Origin: Yeosuana aquiaggeris
GTDB lineage: Bacteria; Bacteroidota; Bacteroidia; Flavobacteriales; Flavobacteriaceae
NCBI RefSeq assembly: GCF_044003965.1
Contig: NZ_JBAWKC010000001.1
Coordinates: 310,001-374,000 of the forward strand
DNA length: 64,000 nucleotides
Direction: 5' to 3'
Part shown: piece after piece, positions 17,170 to 25,558 of the stretch
Numbering within the stretch: the stretch's first letter is position 1
How the letters are laid out: each line of letters begins with the position of its first letter
Made by a program: the position numbers and the translations under genes
The notes under the pieces: generated by a model
Seen by the model: the letters and a program-made list of their open reading frames with translations, nothing else
The model's database searches: none
Told to the model about the DNA's origin: nothing

Positions 17170-18032
17170 AAAAAATATTGGTAACAGGATCATTAGGTCA
17201 ATTGGGAAAGTGTCTTCAAGATATATCAAACCAGTATTCTGATTTTGAATATAAGTATGTAGATATCGATGAGTTGGACATTTGTGATTCTAAACAAATA
17301 CTAGACTTTTTTCATGATTTTAAACCAGATTTTTGCATTAATACCGCGGCATATACTGCTGTAGACAAGGCTGAAGAAGATACTCAAAAAGCTTTTGATG
17401 TCAACGCAAATGGTGCCAAAAATTTAGCGGAATCTTGCTTGGAATATAACACTGTTTTGATTCATATTTCTACAGACTTTGTTTTTGATGGCGCCAAAAC
17501 GACACCATATAAAGAAAGTGATTTTCCGAATCCAATAAGTATATATGGCGCTTCAAAATGGGAAGGAGAAAAGCATATTCAATCTATTTTACCAAAACAT
17601 TTTATTATAAGAACCTCCTGGTTGTATTCCCCTTATGGAAGTAATTTTGTAAAAACCATGTTGCGTTTGGCAGAAACCAGAACCGAATTAAGTGTTGTTA
17701 ACGATCAAATAGGAACGCCAACAAATGCGCTAGACTTGGCAGAAGCCATAATGCACATGATTTCTAAACATATTTTGTTTGAGCAAAGAAAACAAGGAAT
17801 AGATTTTTACGGGACCTATCATTTTAGTAATGAAGGATATTGTAGTTGGTTTGATTTCGCTAAGAAAATATTTGAAACTAATAACATCAAAATAAATCTG
17901 AAACCAATTCCAACATCAAACTACCCGACTCCTGCAAAAAGACCAATTTATAGTGTTTTGGATAAAACTAAAATCACTAACATTTTTGGACTTGAAGTTA
18001 AAAATTGGGAAGAGAGTTTAAAAACACATTAA
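17166..18032 (+). CDS. rfbD: dTDP-4-dehydrorhamnose reductase
   Basis: RmlD performs the final NAD(P)H reduction to dTDP-L-rhamnose. The 288-residue SDR has the nucleotide site GSLGQLGK near the N-terminus, INTAAYTAVDKAE, STDFVFDG, and the Tyr127/Lys131 pair in IYGASK. It closes a complete rhamnose pathway, so rhamnose is very likely a component of the polysaccharide made by this locus. Two bases separate it from the following epimerase. Confidence 0.97.
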   Translation: MKKILVTGSLGQLGKCLQDISNQYSDFEYKYVDIDELDICDSKQILDFFHDFKPDFCINTAAYTAVDKAEEDTQKAFDVNANGAKNLAESCLEYNTVLIHISTDFVFDGAKTTPYKESDFPNPISIYGASKWEGEKHIQSILPKHFIIRTSWLYSPYGSNFVKTMLRLAETRTELSVVNDQIGTPTNALDLAEAIMHMISKHILFEQRKQGIDFYGTYHFSNEGYCSWFDFAKKIFETNNIKINLKPIPTSNYPTPAKRPIYSVLDKTKITNIFGLEVKNWEESLKTH

Positions 18033-18034
18033 TA

Positions 18035-19096
18035 ATGAAAATAGTAATTACTGGAGGGGCAGGATTTGTAGGGTCAACACTTTGTTTACAATTAAAATCA
18101 AAATACCCAGCATATGAAATTATAGCATTTGATAATTTAAAACGTCGTGGATCTGAATTAAATTTTGCCGATTTTCAAAAACAAGGTGTTTTATTTATTC
18201 ATGGCGATATAAGAAATAATGAAGATGTTCAGGCGATTGGAAGTTTTGATGTGCTTATAGAGGCATCTGCAGAACCTTCGGTAACTGCTGGCTTAGATTC
18301 AGACCCCACCTATGTTATAAACAACAACTTGTACGGTTCTATAAATTGCTTTAATGCATGTATTAGAAACAAGGCTAAACTAATTTTTCTTTCAACAAGT
18401 AGGGTCTATCCAATAGACACCATTGAAAAAGCAAATTTTATTGAAAAAGAATCGCGTTTTGTTTTTGATGAAAATCAAACAAGTGAAGGAATTTCTCCAA
18501 AAGGAATTTCTGAAAAATTATCACTTGAAGGCGCAAGGTCTTTTTATGGAACAACAAAATTAGCTTCAGAATTATTCATTCAAGAATATGGGGCATTTTA
18601 TGGTCTGCAAGCTGCTGTTACTCGATTTGGAGTTATTGCTGGACCAAGACAAATGGGAAAAACAGACCAGGGTGTTGTAACGCTCTGGATGGCTAAACAT
18701 TTTTGGAAACAATCTTTAAAATATATTGGTTATGGCGGAACTGGCAAACAAGTTCGCGATATTCTTCACGTTGATGATTTATTAGATTTAGTAGACTTGC
18801 AAATCCATCAGATTGAAAAGTTTAATGGTAAAATTTATAATGTAGGAGGTGGTTTAGAAAACAGTGTCTCGTTACAAGAAATGACCAAAATATGTGAAAA
18901 AATTACCGGAAACTCAATTAAAATTGATGGAGTAGCGGAAACCAGAACAGCCGATTTAAGAATTTATATTACGGATAATTCAAGAATTGAAAATGAAATT
19001 GGCTGGAAACCAAAAAAATCGGTTGAAACTATTTTTCAAGATATTTACGACTGGATTAAGAAAAACGAAAACCAATTAGAATCAATACTAAAATGA
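18035..19096 (+). CDS. NAD-dependent sugar epimerase, CDP-tyvelose-epimerase (RfbE)-like, copy 1
   Basis: A 353-residue extended SDR. The nucleotide site GGAGFVGS is at 7-14, the Ser region STSRVY at 120-125, and the catalytic pair is Tyr171/Lys175 (FYGTTK). A GTGKQVRDILH segment near residue 240 resembles the CDP-paratose 2-epimerase (RfbE) group. No CDP-glucose synthesis genes are nearby, so the true substrate is open. The start is ATG 18035, giving MKIVITGGAG; an in-frame TTG inside rfbD is rejected. It overlaps the next membrane-protein gene by 4 nt and pairs with a second epimerase of identical length. Confidence 0.88.
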   Translation: MKIVITGGAGFVGSTLCLQLKSKYPAYEIIAFDNLKRRGSELNFADFQKQGVLFIHGDIRNNEDVQAIGSFDVLIEASAEPSVTAGLDSDPTYVINNNLYGSINCFNACIRNKAKLIFLSTSRVYPIDTIEKANFIEKESRFVFDENQTSEGISPKGISEKLSLEGARSFYGTTKLASELFIQEYGAFYGLQAAVTRFGVIAGPRQMGKTDQGVVTLWMAKHFWKQSLKYIGYGGTGKQVRDILHVDDLLDLVDLQIHQIEKFNGKIYNVGGGLENSVSLQEMTKICEKITGNSIKIDGVAETRTADLRIYITDNSRIENEIGWKPKKSVETIFQDIYDWIKKNENQLESILK

Positions 19097-20985
19097 TAAA
19101 AAAAGCATTGTTTTCTAAGAATAATATATTGGCATTTGTAGTGTCTTTTAGCGCGGCATATTTATTATTTCCTAACTTTTTTGAGTTAATAATTTTCCCA
19201 ATAGATTTATCAGGTAATTCTTTAGACCCGTCATGGGTTGTAACAATGGGCTATGCTAATATTAAAGATTTAATTTGGGGAAAAGAATTTGCATTTACTT
19301 ATGGACCATTATCGTATTTAACACTTAGAATAGGTTGGGGAGCAAATAAGTTTAGCTTTTTACTTTTTGATATTTTCTACTTTATTAATTTATTTACTAT
19401 ATGTTTTTTAACCTACACAAAAAGTAAAAATAAACTACTTGTAGTTTTTGCTATTATATCCGTAGTACTTCTTTTTCCATTTTTTATCGGGGGTTCACAA
19501 TCATTAGTCTTATTGTTGTTTTTGGTTTTTTGGATTCGACAAAATATTGAAAGTATAAAGTGGTATAAATATGTGTTTTCAATCATATTATTGCCGTTGA
19601 TGTTTTTCATCAAATTCAACACAGGTTTAATAGCCTTTTTGCCGTATTATGGCATGCTTATTTATTTTATAATCACTAAAAAAGAAAAAATTAAATGGAT
19701 TCTTTTATATGGGTCGATTCCTTTGGTATTGATTTTTATACTATCCAAAATATTAAATGTTGAATTATACGGTTACATTATCTCAGGAATTGAAATGGTT
19801 ACTGGGTATAATGAAATAATGTATTTGGAACAATTTAATTTTATCAATTATCAAAATTTAACATATGTTTTTATTTTTCTATCATTACTGTTTTTATTAA
19901 TAAGGCTTTTTAAAGAGAAAAAAACATATCTAAAAAACCTGTTTACCCTCTGCTTATTTACCCTCTGCCTTTTCATAATTTATAAGCAAGCTTTTGTAAG
20001 AGCTGACATTCAACACGTAATGGAGTTTTATAATTATATTCTATTATTGGTTTTGTGTTTTATGGATTTTTTCTCATACAAATTGAAGAATATAATGACA
20101 CTTTTTACAACCGCTTTGATTTCAATTGGCTTATTTATTTGTGTTCAAAATTCTGAATTCAAGTCAATAAGTATAAAATCAAAGATTGATAAAAGAAATT
20201 ATTTTGAAAGCTTTATGGATTTCACACCAACTTCCAGCATGCGTATTTTCCCAAATGAGAATCAAATACCTCAATCTATATTAAAAAGAATAGGCAATGA
20301 AACAGTTGACGTATATCCGTGGAATATTCAATTATTATTTGAAAACAAATTAAATTATTTACCAAGGCCCGTTATTCAATCTTACACTGCTTATACGAAG
20401 TATTTAGAAGATTTAAACTTTGAGCATTATAATTCTGAAAAGGCTCCTCAATTCGTTTTATTCAATTATTTGTCAATTGACAATAGATACCCTCTTTTTG
20501 ATGAGGTAAAAATGAATTTAATTTTATTAAAAAATTATTCAAAAATTGATGCATTTACTTTAAATGGAAACGACTACATTTTATTAGAAAAAAAGAAAAA
20601 TATTAAACCAGTTAAACTAAAATTTATAAAGGAATATGCCATGTTGATCAATTCGCCATTAATTCCTAAAAAGGACGTCTATTATGAACTAGAATTATAT
20701 CATACCCTATCTGGAAAATTATATGGCCTCTTTAAACACACACCAAGTATTAAAATAGCAATAAAAACAGCCAATAGAAAAATATCTGAATTTAAAACTT
20801 CAAATGCACTATTAAAAACTGGAATATTTTCTGATAAATTTATTAACAGAAATGAAGAATTTCAAGAAACGATAGATAGTTTAAACAAACAGAAAACAGC
20901 AATTATAGAATACAATCTTATTCCTCAAAAGTCGAAATATTTCAAAGAAAAAGTTAGAATTAAAGAATATAAAATCACACAATAA
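19093..20985 (+). CDS. large polytopic membrane protein, possible GT-C-type glycosyltransferase
   Basis: A 630-residue protein. The first 370 or so residues are a series of hydrophobic helices (roughly ten or more), and the last 260 or so form a soluble domain, probably extracytoplasmic. An Asp in the first external loop (LDPSWV) followed by FTYGPLSYL recalls lipid-phosphate-sugar-dependent GT-C enzymes, but I cannot name the family, so this is inference. A 15-bp tandem duplication at 19942-19971 gives a repeated FTLCL. It sits between two epimerase genes with 4- and 1-nt overlaps, so the three act together. Confidence 0.7.
   Translation: MIKKALFSKNNILAFVVSFSAAYLLFPNFFELIIFPIDLSGNSLDPSWVVTMGYANIKDLIWGKEFAFTYGPLSYLTLRIGWGANKFSFLLFDIFYFINLFTICFLTYTKSKNKLLVVFAIISVVLLFPFFIGGSQSLVLLLFLVFWIRQNIESIKWYKYVFSIILLPLMFFIKFNTGLIAFLPYYGMLIYFIITKKEKIKWILLYGSIPLVLIFILSKILNVELYGYIISGIEMVTGYNEIMYLEQFNFINYQNLTYVFIFLSLLFLLIRLFKEKKTYLKNLFTLCLFTLCLFIIYKQAFVRADIQHVMEFYNYILLLVLCFMDFFSYKLKNIMTLFTTALISIGLFICVQNSEFKSISIKSKIDKRNYFESFMDFTPTSSMRIFPNENQIPQSILKRIGNETVDVYPWNIQLLFENKLNYLPRPVIQSYTAYTKYLEDLNFEHYNSEKAPQFVLFNYLSIDNRYPLFDEVKMNLILLKNYSKIDAFTLNGNDYILLEKKKNIKPVKLKFIKEYAMLINSPLIPKKDVYYELELYHTLSGKLYGLFKHTPSIKIAIKTANRKISEFKTSNALLKTGIFSDKFINRNEEFQETIDSLNKQKTAIIEYNLIPQKSKYFKEKVRIKEYKITQ
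19942..19971 (+). repeat. 15-bp tandem duplication inside a membrane-protein gene
   Basis: TTTACCCTCTGCTTA is followed immediately by TTTACCCTCTGCCTT. The 15-bp unit keeps the frame and duplicates five residues in a transmembrane helix. It is a possible slippage site. Confidence 0.85.
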
Positions 20986-22046
20986 TGAAAATAGGTATTA
21001 TTACTGGGTCATCAGGATTAATAGGTAGTGAATCCGTTACTTTTTTTGCTCAAAAATTTGATAAAATAATAGGAATTGACAATAATATGCGCAAAGTTTT
21101 TTTTGGCTCTAATGCATCTACGGAATGGAATACCCAAAAATTAGTAGAGGAAATAGCTAATTTCGAACATCATGCAATTGACATAAGAAATGTTGAGGAA
21201 TTGGAAAAATTATTTTCAAAGTATGGTTCAGATATAAAATTAATCGTTCATACAGCTGCACAACCAAGCCATGATTGGGCAGCACGCGAACCATTAACCG
21301 ATTTTACAGTGAATGCCAATGGAACGTTAAATATGTTAGAGATGACACGTTTACATGCGCCAGAAGCAACGTTTATTTTCACTTCTACAAACAAAGTTTA
21401 TGGAGATACTCCAAATTACTTACCATTAGTTGAATTAGATAAGCGATGGGAAATAGACGAGTCTCACCCTTATTTTAAAGAAGGTATTGATGAGCAAATG
21501 AGTATAGATCAAACCAAACATTCATTGTTTGGCGCTTCAAAAGTTGCGGCCGATGTTTTGGTGCAAGAATATGGTAAATACTTTGGCATGAATACGGGGG
21601 TTTTTAGAGGAGGCTGTTTAACGGGGCCTAATCATTCAGGAACACAACTACATGGTTTTCTATCCTATTTAATGAAATGTGCTATTACAGGGGATAAATA
21701 CACTGTTTTTGGCTACCAGGGCAAACAAGTTAGAGACAACATACACAGTTGGGATTTAGTAAACATGTTTTGGTATTTTTATCAAAACCCACGTCAAGGT
21801 GAAGTCTACAATGCCGGTGGGGGAAGACACTCAAATTGTTCTATGGCAGAAGCTATAGAAATGTGTGAACAAATTACCGGAAAACCAATGAATTATGAGT
21901 ATTCAGAAACTAACCGAGTAGGTGATCATATTTGGTGGATTAGTGATGTTTCTAAATTTAAAACACATTTTCCTGAATGGAATTGGAAATACAACATTAA
22001 CGATATTTTGACTCAAATTTTTAATTCGACAATTATTAAGAACTAA
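20985..22046 (+). CDS. NAD-dependent epimerase, CDP-paratose 2-epimerase-like, copy 2
   Basis: A 353-residue extended SDR closely resembling the CDP-paratose 2-epimerase group: SHDWAAREPLTDFTVNANGT at 95-114, FTSTNKVYGDTPN at 132-144, and YQGKQVRDNIHSWD. The nucleotide site is GSSGLIGSE. The expected catalytic Tyr of YxxxK is Phe182 (LFGASK, Lys186), so the mechanism must differ or another Tyr substitutes. I recall that this Phe is shared by a clade of these proteins. The ATG overlaps the preceding stop by one base; the FkbM gene follows after 3 bp. Confidence 0.87.
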   Translation: MKIGIITGSSGLIGSESVTFFAQKFDKIIGIDNNMRKVFFGSNASTEWNTQKLVEEIANFEHHAIDIRNVEELEKLFSKYGSDIKLIVHTAAQPSHDWAAREPLTDFTVNANGTLNMLEMTRLHAPEATFIFTSTNKVYGDTPNYLPLVELDKRWEIDESHPYFKEGIDEQMSIDQTKHSLFGASKVAADVLVQEYGKYFGMNTGVFRGGCLTGPNHSGTQLHGFLSYLMKCAITGDKYTVFGYQGKQVRDNIHSWDLVNMFWYFYQNPRQGEVYNAGGGRHSNCSMAEAIEMCEQITGKPMNYEYSETNRVGDHIWWISDVSKFKTHFPEWNWKYNINDILTQIFNSTIIKN

Positions 22047-22049
22047 TCA

Positions 22050-22778
22050 ATGAGTATTAGAACCAAAATAATTCAAAAATTAGTTCATATTAATGAAGGT
22101 GTTTTCTTTTACCCCAAATTAAAAAAGTTTTATAAGGAAAATTTAATAAATCAACACATCAATATTTTAGATGTTGGAGCAAACAAAGGGCAATCGATAG
22201 ATTTTTTTAAAAGGATTAATCAAAATATTAATGTCCATGCGTTTGAACCGAATAAAAAATTATTTAGTTTTTTACTAAACAAATATAAGACAACTACTAA
22301 TGTCAAATTATATAATTTTGGTGTAAGTAACATAAAGGGTGATTTGGTCTTTCATGAAAACATTTTGGACGAAACATCTACATTTGAAGAGTTGAACTTA
22401 GAATCAAAATATTTAGAAAAAAAGGCAAAAATTTTAGGTGTTTCGAAAGAAAACCTTATTGTAGATAATTACAAAGTTGAGGTTATTAGATTGAGTGATT
22501 TTATAAATGAAAATCCACATATTTCATTTGATGTTTTAAAAATTGATGTTGAAGGTCATGAATTGAAATGCTTGCAAGGATTGTTTAGCGATGAAAACAA
22601 GGTTATGCCCATAAGGTTTATTCAATTGGAAAGTCACAAAGACGATATGTACTTAAGTAACAGTCAGCATCAAGACATTGAAAAGATATTAGTTAAACAT
22701 GGTTTTGAAATAGCAGCAGAATTTAAACATGGTTTTGGTGATTTCGCAGAACTAATATATGTGAATAAAAGAAAATAA
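22050..22778 (+). CDS. FkbM-family methyltransferase
   Basis: A 242-residue SAM-dependent methyltransferase. Motif I is ILDVGANKGQSIDFF, the acidic end of strand 2 is HAFEPNK, and the characteristic FkbM segment VLKIDVEGHELKCLQGL is present. Such enzymes O-methylate sugars in surface polysaccharides and antibiotics. It is packed directly between the second epimerase and a DPM1-like glycosyltransferase, so a methylated sugar residue in the product is a fair inference. Confidence 0.88.
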   Translation: MSIRTKIIQKLVHINEGVFFYPKLKKFYKENLINQHINILDVGANKGQSIDFFKRINQNINVHAFEPNKKLFSFLLNKYKTTTNVKLYNFGVSNIKGDLVFHENILDETSTFEELNLESKYLEKKAKILGVSKENLIVDNYKVEVIRLSDFINENPHISFDVLKIDVEGHELKCLQGLFSDENKVMPIRFIQLESHKDDMYLSNSQHQDIEKILVKHGFEIAAEFKHGFGDFAELIYVNKRK

Positions 22779-23513
22779 ATGAAGCTTAGCATCGTAATTC
22801 CTGCCTATAACGAGGAAGAATCTATTACAGAAACAATTGACTCAATTGAAGAAGCCTTTTCTAAAGTTAATTTAGACCACGAAATTATTATAGTTAATGA
22901 TAATTCAAAGGATAATACGTTGCAAGTTTTAGAAAGATTGGCACAAAAATATCCAACAGTAAAATATGAAACCAATCTTGGACCAAATGGATTTGGATAT
23001 GCAGTGAGATATGGTTTAGACCGATTTACCGGCGATTGCGTTGCAGTCATGATGGCGGATTTGTCCGATTCGCCATACGATTTGATTCGCTATTACACCA
23101 CCATGGTCGAAGGTAATTATGATTGTGTTTTTGGTAGTCGTTTTATGAAAGGAGGAAAAGTAATTGATTACCCATTTGTTAAAAAAATTATTAATAGAGT
23201 CGCTAATGCTATTATTAGAATAGTCATGCAAATAAAATATAATGACACTACAAATGCATTTAAGCTTTATAAAAAAGAAGTAATTGAAGGAGTTAAACCA
23301 ATTCTTTCACCACATTTTAATCTGACAATTGAATTACCTTTAAAAGCAATTATAAGAGGTTATTCTTATACGGTAATTCCTAATTCATGGACTAACAGAA
23401 AATATGGTGAATCAAAACTTAAAATAAAAGAAATGGGCAGCCGTTATTTTTTTATTTTGGTATATTGTTTTGTTGAAAAATATTTTTCGAGAGGAGATTT
23501 TAAAAAATTATAA
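22779..23513 (+). CDS. GT2 glycosyltransferase, dolichol-phosphate-mannose-synthase-like
   Basis: A 244-residue GT-A enzyme: LSIVIPAYNEEESI, VNDNSKDNT, MMADLSDSP in the metal-binding position (the DxD region reads ADLSD), and a C-terminal NRKYGESKLKIKEM typical of polyprenyl-phosphate glycosyltransferases. It probably transfers a sugar to undecaprenyl phosphate at the cytoplasmic face, making a donor for a membrane GT-C enzyme. The large membrane protein two genes upstream is a candidate user. Its start follows the FkbM stop with no gap. Confidence 0.88.
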   Translation: MKLSIVIPAYNEEESITETIDSIEEAFSKVNLDHEIIIVNDNSKDNTLQVLERLAQKYPTVKYETNLGPNGFGYAVRYGLDRFTGDCVAVMMADLSDSPYDLIRYYTTMVEGNYDCVFGSRFMKGGKVIDYPFVKKIINRVANAIIRIVMQIKYNDTTNAFKLYKKEVIEGVKPILSPHFNLTIELPLKAIIRGYSYTVIPNSWTNRKYGESKLKIKEMGSRYFFILVYCFVEKYFSRGDFKKL

Positions 23514-23537
23514 TAGTAACGGAAAATAAATAAATTT

Positions 23538-24089
23538 ATGAAAGCAATAATTTTAATTTTATCTGTACTAATATTGACCAATTGTAAAAACGAGAAACCA
23601 ATAGATAGTCTTGAACTTGTTACTTTAAAACCAGTTGAAAGCAATGTGAAAGTTGTTTTAGAAATGCTTGTCCCCAAAGATGATATTTTTCAGGTTTTTT
23701 ATACCGAAGATGGAACAGGAAATTTTAGTGAAGAAATGTCTGTAAGAGTAATTGTTAAAGGAAATAGTCGAATTCAAAAATTAGTTTTTGAATTACCAGA
23801 GGATTTACTAATAACTAATTTAAGAATTGATGTTGGAGAAAATATAGAACAAGGGCAAATGCTAATGAATAATTTTTGTGTTCAATACTTTAACAAAAAA
23901 TTTGAAGCACATGGAAAACAATTTTTTCACTATTTTTCTCCAACAGAACAAATTGCAGTCGATTATCATAATTCTACAATTACACCTACAAAAGAAGGTG
24001 AATTATATAATCCGATTTTTTATCAAATAGATTATATAATTACTGAAGAATTAAGAAAGATTCAAAACAGAGAATTATTGACCAAATAA
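23538..24089 (+). CDS. lipoprotein of unknown function in the polysaccharide locus
   Basis: A 183-residue protein with a short signal peptide and lipobox LTNC (Cys16). The mature part is beta-rich (VKVVLEMLVPKDDIFQVFYTE, MSVRVIVKGNSRIQKLVFELPE). I do not recognise a family. It follows the DPM1-like gene by 24 bp and ends before a 148-bp gap, so it is the last gene of this cassette. A role as periplasmic partner of the cassette is possible but unproven. Confidence 0.7.
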   Translation: MKAIILILSVLILTNCKNEKPIDSLELVTLKPVESNVKVVLEMLVPKDDIFQVFYTEDGTGNFSEEMSVRVIVKGNSRIQKLVFELPEDLLITNLRIDVGENIEQGQMLMNNFCVQYFNKKFEAHGKQFFHYFSPTEQIAVDYHNSTITPTKEGELYNPIFYQIDYIITEELRKIQNRELLTK

Positions 24090-24237
24090 AAAGCATATTT
24101 TTTTATGCTTATCAAGTATAAATTCGTATTACAGCAAAACAAAGATAACGAATGGCATTAGTAAAAATGTTTCAATAACAACCCAATAGTTTAAAAATCA
24201 CCTGTATTAGATCACAGAAAACAGCACAAAACAGTAA
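24090..24237. other. intergenic gap between lipoprotein and flippase genes
   Basis: This 148-bp gap contains a hairpin just after the stop: AAGCATA (24091-24097) pairing with TATGCTT (24104-24110) across a T6 loop, but without a T run after it. No TAnnTTTG element and no credible small gene is seen. It may end or weaken the upstream transcript. Confidence 0.4.
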
Positions 24238-25500
24238 ATGCAATTTTACAAAAAAACTACACCTGATTTAAAATACTTTTTCACAGGTACATTCTACACG
24301 GGGCTTAGTAGTATTGTGGGTTTGTTAGTGCCCATACTTGTGGTTCCACACCTTATTAAAACAGTAGGCCTAGAACTTTATGGGATGTCGGCAGTAGCAT
24401 TTTCGGTTTCCTATTTTTTCAGTATGATTGTAGATTATGGATTTAATATTACAGGCGTCAATAAACTTTCAAAAGAAAGCAATCCTGATAATAAAACACG
24501 GGTAATAAATAATATTATTTACACAAAAGGGCTTATATTTTTGACCATACTTCCAATATGTTTATTCATATACTCTTTTATCATATCTAATCCAATAGAG
24601 CTATTGGTTTATATTATTTCTTTAAGCCTCCCTTTTGCGTCTGTTTTAAATTTAAGCTGGGCACTTCAAGGACTTCATAGAATTAAAATTTGGAGTCTTT
24701 TGACTGTTTTCGGACAATTTGTTTACCTTATTTTTATCTATCTTTTTGTTAAAGATAAAGACGATGTTATTCTAATAAATTTATTTTATGGAATAGGAAT
24801 ATTTGTTTCTGGACTATCATCTTTAATTTATATAATAAAAAATCATAACTTCAAGTTTAATAAGTTTATATTTTCTTCAATTATAACAGAATTAAAAGGG
24901 AGCTACCATTTTTTTCTATCAAACATAGGGAGTTATACGTCCCTTTACTTTTTAGGCCCTTTAGTTGGCTCTCTTATTTCTTATGAAATGGCGGGAGTGT
25001 ACTCTATTATTGAAAAGATATACAACATTGGAAGAAAACCTTTTGGGATATACCAAACATTTATGTTACCAAAGATATCTGAGCAAGTAAACACTAGCAA
25101 AACAGTTGCTAAACGTAACATAAAAAACACGTATGGCTTTGTTATTATGTTTGTTATTATAGAATTAGGCGCTTTATTAATTTTTCACCAAGAAGTCATA
25201 TTGTATTTTACTAGTTTTAATTCAAACATACTAGAAAGCATGTTGCTCTTATCTTTAGTAGGAATCTTAATAGCAATTGTTAATTGTCCATTAGCCCTAT
25301 ATTTGACTGCTTTAGACAGGAAACAAGAACTCATGAAAATCGCAATAATAGCCCCCCTGTTTGGGTTGTTATCTGGCATATTTTTAATTAATTATTTTGA
25401 AATTATAGGTTCAATTTTCACACTTATTTTAATTGAAATATTTTATGCCACTTGTTTACTAGTCGTTTATCTAAATTTAAAAGGAGTAAATTTTAAGTGA
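24238..25500 (+). CDS. wzx: oligosaccharide flippase, Wzx-like
   Basis: A 420-residue integral membrane protein with about 12 hydrophobic helices, of the polysaccharide-export MATE/MVF group (FYTGLSSIVGLLVPILVVPHL at the N-terminus, then VGLELYGMSAVAFSVSYFF). Wzx flips undecaprenyl-pyrophosphate-linked repeat units to the periplasm. The position among glycosyltransferase, polymerase and initiator genes supports that role. A second flippase-like gene lies outside the locus at 57688. The 58 bp to the next gene contain nothing recognisable. Confidence 0.87.
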   Translation: MQFYKKTTPDLKYFFTGTFYTGLSSIVGLLVPILVVPHLIKTVGLELYGMSAVAFSVSYFFSMIVDYGFNITGVNKLSKESNPDNKTRVINNIIYTKGLIFLTILPICLFIYSFIISNPIELLVYIISLSLPFASVLNLSWALQGLHRIKIWSLLTVFGQFVYLIFIYLFVKDKDDVILINLFYGIGIFVSGLSSLIYIIKNHNFKFNKFIFSSIITELKGSYHFFLSNIGSYTSLYFLGPLVGSLISYEMAGVYSIIEKIYNIGRKPFGIYQTFMLPKISEQVNTSKTVAKRNIKNTYGFVIMFVIIELGALLIFHQEVILYFTSFNSNILESMLLLSLVGILIAIVNCPLALYLTALDRKQELMKIAIIAPLFGLLSGIFLINYFEIIGSIFTLILIEIFYATCLLVVYLNLKGVNFK

Positions 25501-25558
25501 GAACAAGTGGGCCTAATAATTGCTTTTAAACAATATAGAATAAAATATATGATAATTT

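Noticed and set aside
18005..18034. TTG start inside rfbD for the first epimerase
   Set aside because: It would add ten non-conserved residues before the nucleotide-binding strand; ATG 18035 is better placed.
19942..19971. Short repeat as part of a CRISPR array
   Set aside because: There are only two adjacent copies without spacers, in frame within a coding region.
24091..24110. Hairpin after the lipoprotein gene as an intrinsic terminator
   Set aside because: The T run is in the loop rather than after the stem, so termination is doubtful; kept only as a note on the gap.
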